A program made the position numbers and the translations under genes. A DNA stretch of 64,000 bases, taken from Mycolicibacterium vinylchloridicum (lineage in GTDB: Bacteria; Actinomycetota; Actinomycetes; Mycobacteriales; Mycobacteriaceae). Shown in pieces: positions 27,746 through 35,146 of the stretch (position 1 is the first letter of the stretch; each line of letters begins with the position of its first letter). The stretch lies in the NCBI RefSeq assembly GCF_013404075.1, contig NZ_JACBJQ010000012.1:62001-126000 (forward strand), read 5' to 3'. The notes below the pieces were generated by a model. That model did no database searches and was not told the origin of the DNA. It was given only the letters and a program-made list of their open reading frames with translations.

Positions 27746-28219
27746 TTACGTCGATCTCGGTGCGCCCAGCCGGACGGTTTCCAGCACGGCCAGCCACTCC
27801 TCGGGAATCGGCACCGGGCCGTCGTCGCCGAGGAAGACCAGCACGGTGTCGCACACACCGACGCAGGCGCCGTCGACGAACAGTCCCGTCGACGCCACGA
27901 ACGACGTGCGACCGATCCGGCCGACCCCGGCACCGGTCTGGATTGTCCCCGGCCAGTGCACCTCGGCGAGGAAGTGCACCGCGTTCTGCGAGGTGACCAG
28001 GCGCAAACGGCGGTGTTTCCGGTCGTAGATATCGGCGAACAGGCTGCGGTTCATGGTCGCCCGCGCGTTCTCGTGCATCGACTCCAGCGCCAGGTTGTTG
28101 AGGTGGGCGTTCGAATCCATGTCGCCGTAGCGGGCTCCGACGGCGTCGATAACGGGGTAGGAGTCCAGGCGAAGCCGCATCTCGTGCGGGCGCGCCGCGG
28201 TGGTTGTCCAATCGCTCAC
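27746..28219 (-). CDS. Hotdog-fold acyl-CoA thioesterase, Rv0163-like
   Basis: 157 residues, 4-hydroxybenzoyl-CoA thioesterase-like hotdog domain. The segment YGDMDSNAHLNNLALESMHENAR (residues about 31-53) has the Asp and the N-x-H-L-NN pattern of the active site. Expected to hydrolyse an acyl-CoA thioester in the cytosol; the acyl group is unknown. The ATG at 28219 overlaps the stop of the LtrA-like gene by 4 nt, so it is translated from the same mRNA. Convergent to the histidine kinase gene. Confidence 0.85.
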   Translation of the reverse strand: MSDWTTTAARPHEMRLRLDSYPVIDAVGARYGDMDSNAHLNNLALESMHENARATMNRSLFADIYDRKHRRLRLVTSQNAVHFLAEVHWPGTIQTGAGVGRIGRTSFVASTGLFVDGACVGVCDTVLVFLGDDGPVPIPEEWLAVLETVRLGAPRST

Positions 28220-29346
28220 AAGGTGGCAAGCCTATCGGCCGTCGCGTGCCGCCAGCTCACCAGTGCCGCCGCCGCGATCATGATCACCGCCGCACCGAGT
28301 GGCGCGTTCGGCAGGTAGGCCGTGCCGACCAGTGCCACAGTGAGCACGATGGTGCCGATCGCCTGGACGGCGTCCCGGCGTACCGAGTCGAGCACCAGCC
28401 ACGTCGCGAGCAGGAACACCGCCAGCGGAATGGTCAGCGTCAGCCCGGCCGCGAGGTGCGGCAGGTGGCTTTCGCCGAGATGGTCGGCGACGGCGACTTC
28501 CACCCCGGCCGAGAACGCGGCGGCCGCGGCAAAGATGAAGTAGTGCAGGTACCCCCAGAAGAACGACCGGCCGAACGTCATGGTCTGGTGGTGCTGCGGG
28601 CGGTCGAAGTAGATCCACCACATCGACGCCACGGTCGCCAGCGAACAGGCCGCGACGACGATAAGGCCGGTGCGCGCGTGGGCGTCGGTCAGCCCGCCGA
28701 TGATCGAATTGGCTACCGCCAGAATTGATTCGCCCAGAACGATCAGGGTGAACAAGCTGTACCGCTCGGCGATGTGGTGATGATGGTAGGCCGTCATCTT
28801 GTGCCGCTCCGCGATCGGTGACACCGACAGGTCGATCAGCGCGAGTACGGGGAACCACCACACCGGACCGTCGAGGACGAACCACGAGACCCACAGAACT
28901 TGGACGATCACGATGCCGACGGCATAGCGCACGCAGGTCCCGCGGAACTCAGGATCGCTGATCGCCGCGCGTGTCCACTGGGTCGCCATGGCCACCCGCA
29001 TGATCACGTAGCCGGCGACGATTGCCCCGAAGTCGTTCTCCAGCATCGCCCGCTGCGCGCCCGCGGCGATGACCAGCGCCCCGGCCATCTGGACGAACAC
29101 CGTCAGCCGGTAGAGCCAGTCGTCGGTGTCGTAGGCGCTGCCGAACCAGGTGAAATTCATCCAGGCGTTGAAGATCGCGAAGAACACCATCGCGTAGGAC
29201 GCCAAGCCTTCGACGAAGTGTTGCTCTTCCCAGATGTGGTGCAGGGCGCCGGACGCCTGGGAGACGGCGACCACGAAGACGAGGTCGAAAAGCAGCTCTA
29301 GTGAGCTGGCCGCACGGTGCGGTTCATCGGGGTCGCGGGCGAGCAT
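28216..29346 (-). CDS. Low temperature requirement A (LtrA)-like membrane protein
   Basis: About 376 residues, strongly hydrophobic. The N-terminal signature RDPDEPHRAASSLELLFDLVFVVAVSQ is diagnostic of LtrA proteins, and the conserved ERYSLFTLIVLGESILAV segment is present (about residue 200). Roughly ten or more membrane helices. LtrA was named from a Listeria cold-growth mutant; the biochemical function is unknown. ATG at 29346 (MLARDPDEPHR) chosen; a TTG at 29367 would add seven residues. It follows a 36-residue microprotein gene and is coupled to the thioesterase gene. Confidence 0.88.
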   Translation of the reverse strand: MLARDPDEPHRAASSLELLFDLVFVVAVSQASGALHHIWEEQHFVEGLASYAMVFFAIFNAWMNFTWFGSAYDTDDWLYRLTVFVQMAGALVIAAGAQRAMLENDFGAIVAGYVIMRVAMATQWTRAAISDPEFRGTCVRYAVGIVIVQVLWVSWFVLDGPVWWFPVLALIDLSVSPIAERHKMTAYHHHHIAERYSLFTLIVLGESILAVANSIIGGLTDAHARTGLIVVAACSLATVASMWWIYFDRPQHHQTMTFGRSFFWGYLHYFIFAAAAAFSAGVEVAVADHLGESHLPHLAAGLTLTIPLAVFLLATWLVLDSVRRDAVQAIGTIVLTVALVGTAYLPNAPLGAAVIMIAAAALVSWRHATADRLATL

Positions 29347-29386
29347 CGCCCGCAGGCCGGCCGGCAAAAGTATTGGTCAGGCTGGA

Positions 29387-29497
29387 TCAAACCGGCGGGT
29401 ACGCGGGCGGCGGGTACACGCCGCGCAGTGCCCACGGAAGCCAGCTGAAGAAGTACTCGACCTCATCGCTTGCGTCGTAATCCGGATTCGGATCCAT
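29387..29497 (-). CDS. 36-residue microprotein gene
   Basis: ATG at 29497 with GGGAGGTG 6-8 nt upstream, one of the strongest ribosome binding sites in the window, and a TGA at 29387. The product begins MDPNPDYDASDEVEYFFSW, then a tryptophan/proline-rich end (LPWALRGVYPPPAYPPV). The acidic-aromatic N-terminus and PPPAYPP tail look like a designed sequence, not random coding. From memory M. tuberculosis has a tiny gene, Rv0157A, between pntB and the TetR gene Rv0158, the same relative position. First gene upstream of ltrA on this strand; function unknown. Confidence 0.7.
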   Translation of the reverse strand: MDPNPDYDASDEVEYFFSWLPWALRGVYPPPAYPPV

Positions 29498-29573
29498 CCG
29501 TCACACCTCCCAGGACAACCGCAACTTCGGCTGAGTCTAGTCCGCAGGTCCATACCGCGACACCGGTCATTAA

Positions 29574-29594
29574 ACTATCCAACCAGTTGATAGA
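29574..29594. promoter_or_regulatory. Possible TetR operator with CAAC-CA-GTTG core
   Basis: The segment ACTATCCAACCAGTTGATAG carries CAAC/GTTG arms and outer CTATC/GATAG arms that match if one base is bulged. It lies about 55 nt upstream of the TetR start and 80 nt upstream of the divergent microprotein gene. Weak evidence. Confidence 0.35.
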
Positions 29595-29647
29595 GAGACC
29601 GGCTGGTCCGACGAAGACAAGCCCGGAAGAGGACAAGCGAGGACATC

Positions 29648-30304
29648 ATGCCACCCGAGAACGGGATGACGCGGCGCGAAGAGCTGCTGGCCGTCGCCAC
29701 CAAGCTCTTCGCCGCCCGCGGATATCACGGCACCAGGATGGATGACGTCGCCGATGTCGTCGGCCTGAACAAGGCGACGGTCTACCACTACTACGCCAGC
29801 AAGTCGTTGATCCTGTTCGACATCTATCGACGCTCCGCGGAGAGCACCCTGGAGGCCGTTCACGACGACCCGTCCTGGACTGCCCGGGAGGCGCTCTACC
29901 AATACACCGTCCGGTTGCTGACGAACATCGCCGAGAACCCCGAGGGTGCGGCGGTGTACTTCCAGGAGGCGCCCTACATCACCGAGTGGTTCACCGCCGA
30001 GCAGGTCGCTGAGGTCAGGGAGAAGGAAACCCAGGTCTATGAGCACGTGCACGGCCTGATCGACCGGGGTATCGCCAGCGGTGAGTTCTTCGAATGCGAC
30101 ACCCACGTGGTGGCGCTGGGCTATATCGGCATGACGCTGGGCGCCTACCGCTGGCTGCGCCCGGACGGCCGGCGCACGGCCAAGGAGATCGCCGCCGAGT
30201 TCAGCACCGCGTTGCTGCGCGGCCTGATCCGTGACGAGACGATTCGGGCCGAATCACCGCTCGGCCCGGCACCCGGTACGAAAAAAGCCAACGCTCGGCT
30301 CTGA
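29648..30304 (+). CDS. TetR family transcriptional regulator, Rv0158-like
   Basis: 218 residues. TetR HTH at about 26-49 (TRMDDVADVVGLNKATVYHYYASKSLI). The ligand domain has a C-terminal family segment with YIGMTLGAYRWL. ATG at 29648, GAGGAC upstream; a second ATG six codons on (MTRREELL) is also possible. Divergent from the microprotein-ltrA-thioesterase operon and upstream of the TB18.5-like gene. By position it corresponds to Rv0158. Regulon unknown; the divergent operon is the natural candidate. Confidence 0.9.
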   Translation: MPPENGMTRREELLAVATKLFAARGYHGTRMDDVADVVGLNKATVYHYYASKSLILFDIYRRSAESTLEAVHDDPSWTAREALYQYTVRLLTNIAENPEGAAVYFQEAPYITEWFTAEQVAEVREKETQVYEHVHGLIDRGIASGEFFECDTHVVALGYIGMTLGAYRWLRPDGRRTAKEIAAEFSTALLRGLIRDETIRAESPLGPAPGTKKANARL

Positions 30305-30306
30305 AA

Positions 30307-30312
30307 TACACT
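30307..30312 (+). promoter_or_regulatory. -10 element TACACT for leaderless transcription of the TB18.5-like gene
   Basis: TANNNT hexamer with exactly 6 bases before the ATG at 30319 and no Shine-Dalgarno sequence. It lies immediately after the stop of the preceding TetR gene. Confidence 0.5.
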
Positions 30313-30318
30313 CGGCCG

Positions 30319-30762
30319 ATGCCGCTCGTCAGTAAGACCGTTGAGGTCGCCGCCGATGCCGATTCGATCCTGCGGATCGTCGCCGACTTCGAGAAGTATC
30401 CGGAATGGAACGACGAGGCCAAGGCCGTCTACGTGCTGGCGCGTTATGACGACGGCCGGCCCAGTCAGCTGCGGCTGGACATGGAGATCCAGGGCCAGTC
30501 GGGCACCTTCATCCAGGCCGTGTACTACCCGGGCGAGAACCAGATCCAGACCGTGCTGCAGCAGGGCGAGGTGTTCACCAAACAGGACCAGCTGTTCTCC
30601 GTGGTGGCGATGGGGCCGACGAGCCTGCTGACGGTGGACCTCGAGGTCGAGGTCTCGTTGCCGGTCCCGGACATGATGGTCAAGAAGCTGGTCAACGATG
30701 TGCTCGAGCATCTGGCCGACAATCTCAAGACCCGCGCCGAGCAGCTGTCGGCGAGCAGTTAG
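30319..30762 (+). CDS. SRPBCC (START/polyketide cyclase-like) protein, TB18.5/Rv0164 homologue
   Basis: 147 residues. The pattern VEVAADADSILRIVADFEKYPEWNDEAK is the classic N-terminal strand-helix of SRPBCC proteins, which bind hydrophobic ligands in a helix-grip cavity; the long C-terminal helix (VNDVLEHLADNLKTRAEQL) closes it. Rv0164 (TB18.5) is a known T-cell antigen of unknown biochemical role located beside mce1R, as here. It ends 5 nt before the stop of the convergent mce1R gene. Confidence 0.9.
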   Translation: MPLVSKTVEVAADADSILRIVADFEKYPEWNDEAKAVYVLARYDDGRPSQLRLDMEIQGQSGTFIQAVYYPGENQIQTVLQQGEVFTKQDQLFSVVAMGPTSLLTVDLEVEVSLPVPDMMVKKLVNDVLEHLADNLKTRAEQLSASS

Positions 30763-30767
30763 ACCGC

Positions 30768-31460
30768 TTAGCGCCACATCCCGTTGCGCTCCAGCTGTTC
30801 GAGCAGCCGGTGCACACCGTCACTGAACTCCGCGCCCGACAATTCGACGAGCGCGTCCTTGTCGCGACGGCGCAGCGCGGCGATCAGCTGGCGATGGGTC
30901 TCGACGGACGCCTCGCCCCAGGACGCGTCGGTGACATAGATCTGCGGCGGCATATAGCGCGCCGCGTGCAGCAGAAACCAGGCCAGCTTCATCCGGCCGG
31001 CCCCGCGGTTGAGCAACCGGTGAAAGGCGAACTCGGCGGCGCCGATGGTGGCCGGATCGCCCTGTGCCACCGCCGCGGCCAGCCGGTCGTTGGCCTGTTC
31101 CAGCTCGCCGATCTGATCTTCGGTCAGTCGGTCGGCCGCACTGGTCACGAGTTCCTTGGCGATCGTGGCCTGCAGCCAGTAGATGTCGGCGACGTCCTGG
31201 CGGCTCAGCGGTTGCACGACATAGCCCCGCCGAGGTTCGAGGGCCACCATCCCCTCGCCTCGCAGGGTCAGCAGGGCCTCGCGTACCGGGGTGATGCTGA
31301 CGCCCAGGCGGGCGGCCGTTTCGTCGAGCCGGATGAACGTCCCGGGCCGCAGCATGCCGGTCATGATCGCTTCCCGGAGGTGTGCTGCGACCTCGTCCGA
31401 CAGCTGTGAACGACGGCGTCCCCGACGGTTTTCAACCCGTGCGGAAGCCGGTGCGTTCAC
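30768..31460 (-). CDS. mce1R: GntR (FadR subfamily) regulator of the mce1 operon
   Basis: 230 residues from the GTG at 31460, preceded by GGAGG. Winged HTH at about 20-85 (LSDEVAAHLREAIMTGML, ETAARLGVSITPVREALLTLRGEGMV) and an FCD ligand-binding domain with the acid/His metal-site pattern. It is divergent from fadD5 and corresponds to Rv0165c, which represses the mce1 operon in M. tuberculosis; fatty acyl ligands are proposed for FadR relatives. The frame stays open to 31511, but those residues lie in the operator region. Confidence 0.9.
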   Translation of the reverse strand: MNAPASARVENRRGRRRSQLSDEVAAHLREAIMTGMLRPGTFIRLDETAARLGVSITPVREALLTLRGEGMVALEPRRGYVVQPLSRQDVADIYWLQATIAKELVTSAADRLTEDQIGELEQANDRLAAAVAQGDPATIGAAEFAFHRLLNRGAGRMKLAWFLLHAARYMPPQIYVTDASWGEASVETHRQLIAALRRRDKDALVELSGAEFSDGVHRLLEQLERNGMWR

Positions 31461-31495
31461 GTGACCTCCGAGGACTTGTGTGGGGAGCAGCAAGG

Positions 31496-31520
31496 CAATA
31501 TTGTGACCCAAGCAACAATA
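31496..31520. promoter_or_regulatory. Second symmetrical element in the mce1R-fadD5 intergenic region
   Basis: TATTGT (31499-31504) and ACAATA (31515-31520) form a 6-bp inverted repeat with a 10-base spacer; CAATATTG (31496-31503) is itself palindromic. It adjoins the stronger palindrome on its right, so both could belong to one regulatory site. Confidence 0.4.
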
Positions 31521-31536
31521 GATTTGATCAAATATA
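31519..31536. promoter_or_regulatory. Candidate Mce1R operator: palindrome around ATTTGATCAAAT
   Basis: A 12-bp perfect palindrome (31522-31533) extended by TA/TA on the outside gives an 18-bp symmetrical element with one mismatched pair. It stands between the divergent mce1R and fadD5 genes, 59 nt from the first and 79 nt from the second, in the only AT-rich patch there. Length and symmetry suit a GntR dimer. Confidence 0.6.
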
Positions 31537-31614
31537 ACGATTCCTGCGTTCTCCAGCCACCGGGTTCACGCAACGTTTACTCCTGACGGAACTGTTGAGA
31601 GGGCAACGAAAACA

Positions 31615-33240
31615 GTGACCAGCCAGCTGACCGCGACCACCGACCAGCCGTATCTCGCCCGCCGCCAGAACTGGACGAACCAACTGGCCCGGCACGCGCT
31701 CATGCAGCCGGATGCAACCGCACTGCGCTTCATGGGTCACACCACCACGTGGGCCGAATTCGACCGCCGCGTCACCGCACTCGCGAATGCCCTGCACCGA
31801 CGCGGAGTCCGGTTCGGCGACCGGGTGATGATCCTCATGCTCAACCGCCCGGAGTTCGTCGAGGCCACGCTGGCGGCCAACCAGCTCGGTGCGATCGCGG
31901 TTCCGGTCAACTTCCGCCTGACCCCGCCCGAGCTGGCATTTCTGGTTCAGGACTGCGAGGCGGCGGTGGTGGTCACCGAGACCGTGCTCGCCGATGTCGC
32001 CAAGGCCGTCCGGGATCTCGCACCGGCCTTGACCGATGTCATCGTCGCCGGTGGCGCCACCGACGACGGGGTGCTCGGCTACGACGACCTGATCGCCGAA
32101 GAGGGCGAGCCGCACGAACCCGTGGACATCCCCAACGACAGCCCGGCCCTGATCATGTACACCTCGGGCACCACCGGGCGGCCCAAGGGGGCGGTGCTGA
32201 CCCACACCAACCTGGCGGGCCAGGCGATGACCGGGATGTACACCACCGGCCCCGACATCAACCACGATGTCGGATTCATCGGGGTGCCGCTGTTCCACAT
32301 CGCCGGGATCGGCAACATCCTCGGCGGCCTCATCCTGGGCACCCCGACGGTCATCCACCCGCTCGGCGGGTTCGACCCCGGGCAACTGCTCGACGTTCTC
32401 GAGGCCGAGCGTGTCACGGGCATCTTCCTGGTGCCGGCGCAGTGGCAGGCCGTCTGCGCGGCCCAGAAGGCCAAGCCGCGGGAAATCCGGCTGCGGTCGT
32501 TGTCCTGGGGTGCCGCCCCGGCATCGGACACCCTGCTGCGCGAGATGTCGGAAACGTTCCCCGACAGCAAGATCCTCGCCGCGTTCGGTCAGACCGAGAT
32601 GTCACCGGTGACGTGCATGCTGCTCGGCGACGACGCGATCGCCAAGCGCGGATCGGTGGGCAAGGTCATTCCGACTGTTGCCGCTCGCGTCGTCGACGAA
32701 GACATGAACGACGTCCCAGTGGGCGAGGTAGGCGAAATCGTCTATCGCGCACCGACTCTCATGGCCGGCTACTGGAACAACCCGGACGCCACTGCCGAGG
32801 CGTTCGCCGGCGGCTGGTTCCACTCCGGCGATCTGGTCAGGATGGACGCCGACGGCTACGTCTGGGTCGTCGACCGCAAGAAGGACATGATCATCTCCGG
32901 CGGCGAGAACATCTATTGCGCAGAGGTGGAGAACGTCCTTGCCGCCCACCCGGCGATCGTCGAGGTGGCGGTCATCGGGCGGGCCCACCCCACGTGGGGC
33001 GAGGTGCCGGTCGCCGTGGCCGCCATCTCTTCTGAAGAACTTCGGCTGGCCGAACTCGACGAGTTCCTGACCGAACGTTTGGCCCGTTACAAGCACCCCA
33101 AGGGCCTCGAAATCGTCGACGCCCTACCCCGTAACCCCGCTGGCAAAGTGCTGAAGACGGAACTACGGATTCGCTTCAGCGCCAGTATCGAAACGGATCC
33201 GGCTGGCGAAAATGCTTCGGATACAGCAGATCCCAATTAG
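31615..33240 (+). CDS. fadD5: Fatty-acid-CoA ligase FadD5
   Basis: 541 residues, ANL superfamily. AMP-binding P-loop YTSGTTGRPKGAVLTH at about 180-195, FGQTEMSP (A5), a hinge region YVWVVDRKKDMIISGGENIY (about 419-438) and the catalytic Lys near the end (PRNPAGKVLKTELR). It makes acyl-AMP and then acyl-CoA. As first gene downstream of the Mce1R operator and before yrbE1A, it probably activates fatty acids imported by Mce1, as proposed for Rv0166. GTG start at 31615, with GAGAGG about 10 nt upstream. Confidence 0.93.
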   Translation: MTSQLTATTDQPYLARRQNWTNQLARHALMQPDATALRFMGHTTTWAEFDRRVTALANALHRRGVRFGDRVMILMLNRPEFVEATLAANQLGAIAVPVNFRLTPPELAFLVQDCEAAVVVTETVLADVAKAVRDLAPALTDVIVAGGATDDGVLGYDDLIAEEGEPHEPVDIPNDSPALIMYTSGTTGRPKGAVLTHTNLAGQAMTGMYTTGPDINHDVGFIGVPLFHIAGIGNILGGLILGTPTVIHPLGGFDPGQLLDVLEAERVTGIFLVPAQWQAVCAAQKAKPREIRLRSLSWGAAPASDTLLREMSETFPDSKILAAFGQTEMSPVTCMLLGDDAIAKRGSVGKVIPTVAARVVDEDMNDVPVGEVGEIVYRAPTLMAGYWNNPDATAEAFAGGWFHSGDLVRMDADGYVWVVDRKKDMIISGGENIYCAEVENVLAAHPAIVEVAVIGRAHPTWGEVPVAVAAISSEELRLAELDEFLTERLARYKHPKGLEIVDALPRNPAGKVLKTELRIRFSASIETDPAGENASDTADPN

Positions 33241-33352
33241 CACGCGAACCACTTACCAGCTCGACAAATTTCGCCGGATAACGAGGGAGGGTCAATAGTG
33301 CGGATGCGGTGCACGGGCCCTCGGCGATCGGGTACATTCCTGTGGTCCGCCT

Positions 33353-33367
33353 TACTACTCGTTAGTA
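33353..33367. promoter_or_regulatory. Inverted repeat TACTA-N5-TAGTA upstream of yrbE1A
   Basis: Short perfect arms (33353-33357, 33363-33367) that lengthen to 8 bp with one mismatch. It lies in the 220-base gap between fadD5 and yrbE1A, about 30 nt upstream of the strong ribosome binding site. It could be a transcript hairpin or an internal operator. Confidence 0.35.
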
Positions 33368-33400
33368 GGGAGACGACACTCACTCACTGCGGGTCGGGGC

Positions 33401-33407
33401 AAGGAGG
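33401..33407 (+). promoter_or_regulatory. Strong AAGGAGG ribosome binding site not positioned for yrbE1A
   Basis: The best Shine-Dalgarno sequence of the mce1 region lies more than 50 nt before any start in the yrbE1A frame. It fits instead a GTG at 33412 or ATG at 33410, which open short frames overlapping the yrbE1A start. Confidence 0.6.
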
Positions 33408-33411
33408 GTAT

Positions 33412-33474
33412 GTGCCAGACGGACTGCCGCCACGCCACGACCGACGTGGTCCCGTCATGTGGGTGTCCAAGTGA
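33412..33474 (+). CDS. Possible 20-residue leader peptide coupled to yrbE1A
   Basis: GTG at 33412 follows AAGGAGG by 4 nt and opens a 20-codon frame (VPDGLPPRHDRRGPVMWVSK) ending in TGA at 33472-33474. This stop forms a GTGA overlap with the GTG at 33471 that fits the YrbE1A N-terminus, the arrangement seen between true coupled genes. An alternative ATG at 33410 opens a 29-codon frame with four cysteines (MCQTDCRHATTDVV...SCGC) running to 33499. Either could control yrbE1A translation; no homologue is recognised. Confidence 0.45.
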   Translation: MPDGLPPRHDRRGPVMWVSK

Positions 33475-34271
33475 CGGCGACGACGACGGGCGTAGGTGAC
33501 TACGTCTCGGACAAGATGCGTCCGGCGCTCACCGCCATCGGCGGCTTCTTCCGCATGTGCGTACTCACCGCGAAGGCCACCACGAAATGGCCCTTCGAGT
33601 GGCGAGAGTTCATCCTCCAGGGCTGGTTTCAGTTCCGGGTGACGTTCCTGCCGACCATCGCCGTGGCCGTGCCGAACACGATCCTGATCATCTTCACCAT
33701 CAACATCCTGCTCGTGGAGTTCGGCGCCGCGGATGTCTCCGGCGCGGGCGCCGCATTGGCCGCGGTGACCCAGTTGGGACCCATCGTGACCGTGCTGGTG
33801 GTCGCCGGAGCCGGGTCGACGGCCATCTGTGCCGACCTCGGCGCACGCACCATTCGCGAGGAGATCGACGCCCTCGAGGTGCTCGGTATCGATCCGATCC
33901 ACCGTCTCGTGCTGCCCCGCGTGGTCGCCTCGACGTTCGTCGCGGTCCTGCTCAACGGCGCGGTGATCGCCGTCGGCCTGGTCGGCGGGTTCATCTTCGG
34001 CGTGTACATGCAGAACATCTCCGCCGGTGCCTACGTCTCCACTCTGACCCTGATCACCGGACTCCCCGAGGTGATCATCTCGATCGTCAAGGCGCTCACC
34101 TTCGGCCTGATCGCCGGCCTGGTCGGCTGCTACCGCGGTCTGACGGTGTCCGGCGGCTCGAAGGGCCTCGGGACGGCGGTGAACGAGACCCTCGTGCTGT
34201 CCGTCGTCGCCCTGTTTGCCGTCAACGTCGTCCTGACGACCATTGGTGTTCGCTTCGGAACGGGGCACTGA
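33471..34271 (+). CDS. yrbE1A: Mce1 permease YrbE1A
   Basis: 266 residues from the GTG at 33471 (VTATTTGVGDYV, matching the known YrbE1A N-terminus); a GTG at 33459 would add four residues. MlaE/YrbE family integral membrane protein with five or six helices and the conserved loop GARTIREEIDALEVLGIDPIHRL, which probably couples to an ATPase (Mkl/MceG, encoded elsewhere). With YrbE1B it forms the membrane channel of the Mce1 lipid importer. The start may be coupled to a leader peptide. Confidence 0.93.
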   Translation: MTATTTGVGDYVSDKMRPALTAIGGFFRMCVLTAKATTKWPFEWREFILQGWFQFRVTFLPTIAVAVPNTILIIFTINILLVEFGAADVSGAGAALAAVTQLGPIVTVLVVAGAGSTAICADLGARTIREEIDALEVLGIDPIHRLVLPRVVASTFVAVLLNGAVIAVGLVGGFIFGVYMQNISAGAYVSTLTLITGLPEVIISIVKALTFGLIAGLVGCYRGLTVSGGSKGLGTAVNETLVLSVVALFAVNVVLTTIGVRFGTGH

Positions 34272-34272
34272 C

Positions 34273-35142
34273 ATGAGTACAGCGACAGTTCTGCGCGGCC
34301 GGTATCCCCGCGCCTATTCCCGGGCAACGAAGTTCGCGTCGGCGCCTGGCCGATTCATCACCCGAGTCGGCGACGTGGCCTGGTTCACCGTCACCGCCGT
34401 CGGCCAGATTCCGCACGCGCTGCATTACTACCGCCGGGCCACGCTGCGGCTGATCGCCGAGATCGGCATGGGCACCGGCGCGATGGCCGTCATCGGCGGC
34501 ACCATCGCGATCGTCGGTTTCGTGACGCTGTCCGGTGGTTCGCTCATCGCGATCCAGGGCTACGCCTCACTGGGCAACATCGGCGTCGAAGCCTTCACCG
34601 GATTCGTCGCGGCGTTGGTGAACGTCCGGGTTGTCGCGCCCCTGGTTTCGGGGCACGCGCTGGCGGCGACGGTCGGGGCCGGCGCCACCGCCGAATTGGG
34701 CGCCATGCGCATCAGCGAGGAAATCGACGCACTCGAGGTGATGGGCATCAAGTCCATCAGCTACCTGGTGTCGACGCGCATCCTCGCCGGCATGGTCGTG
34801 ATCATTCCGCTGTATGCCATGGCTCTGCTGCTGTCGTTCCTGGCCGCGCAGCTGACCACGACGGTGCTCTACGGCCAGTCGACCGGTACCTACGACCACT
34901 ACTTCCGGACTTTCCTACGGCCCGACGACGTGTTCTGGTCGTTCGTCGTCGCGATCATCATCGCGATGTTCGTGATGATCAATCACTGCTACTTCGGCTA
35001 CAACGCCAGCGGTGGTCCGGTGGGCGTGGGCGAGGCCGTGGGAGTCTCGATGCGAGCCTCACTGGTTGCCGTCGCGACGGTAGTTCTGCTGGCTTCGTTG
35101 GCGCTGTACGGCACCGACCCGAACTTCAACCTAACGGTGTAG
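34273..35142 (+). CDS. yrbE1B: Mce1 permease YrbE1B
   Basis: 289 residues, MlaE/YrbE family. The soluble N-terminus is followed by five or six hydrophobic helices and the loop GAMRISEEIDALEVMGIKSISYLV, the counterpart of the YrbE1A coupling loop. Start ATG at 34273, one base after the yrbE1A stop, hence translational coupling. It pairs with YrbE1A as the transmembrane part of an ABC-type importer; the six Mce proteins form the periplasmic tunnel in the mycobacterial envelope. Confidence 0.95.
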   Translation: MSTATVLRGRYPRAYSRATKFASAPGRFITRVGDVAWFTVTAVGQIPHALHYYRRATLRLIAEIGMGTGAMAVIGGTIAIVGFVTLSGGSLIAIQGYASLGNIGVEAFTGFVAALVNVRVVAPLVSGHALAATVGAGATAELGAMRISEEIDALEVMGIKSISYLVSTRILAGMVVIIPLYAMALLLSFLAAQLTTTVLYGQSTGTYDHYFRTFLRPDDVFWSFVVAIIIAMFVMINHCYFGYNASGGPVGVGEAVGVSMRASLVAVATVVLLASLALYGTDPNFNLTV

Positions 35143-35146
35143 CGGC

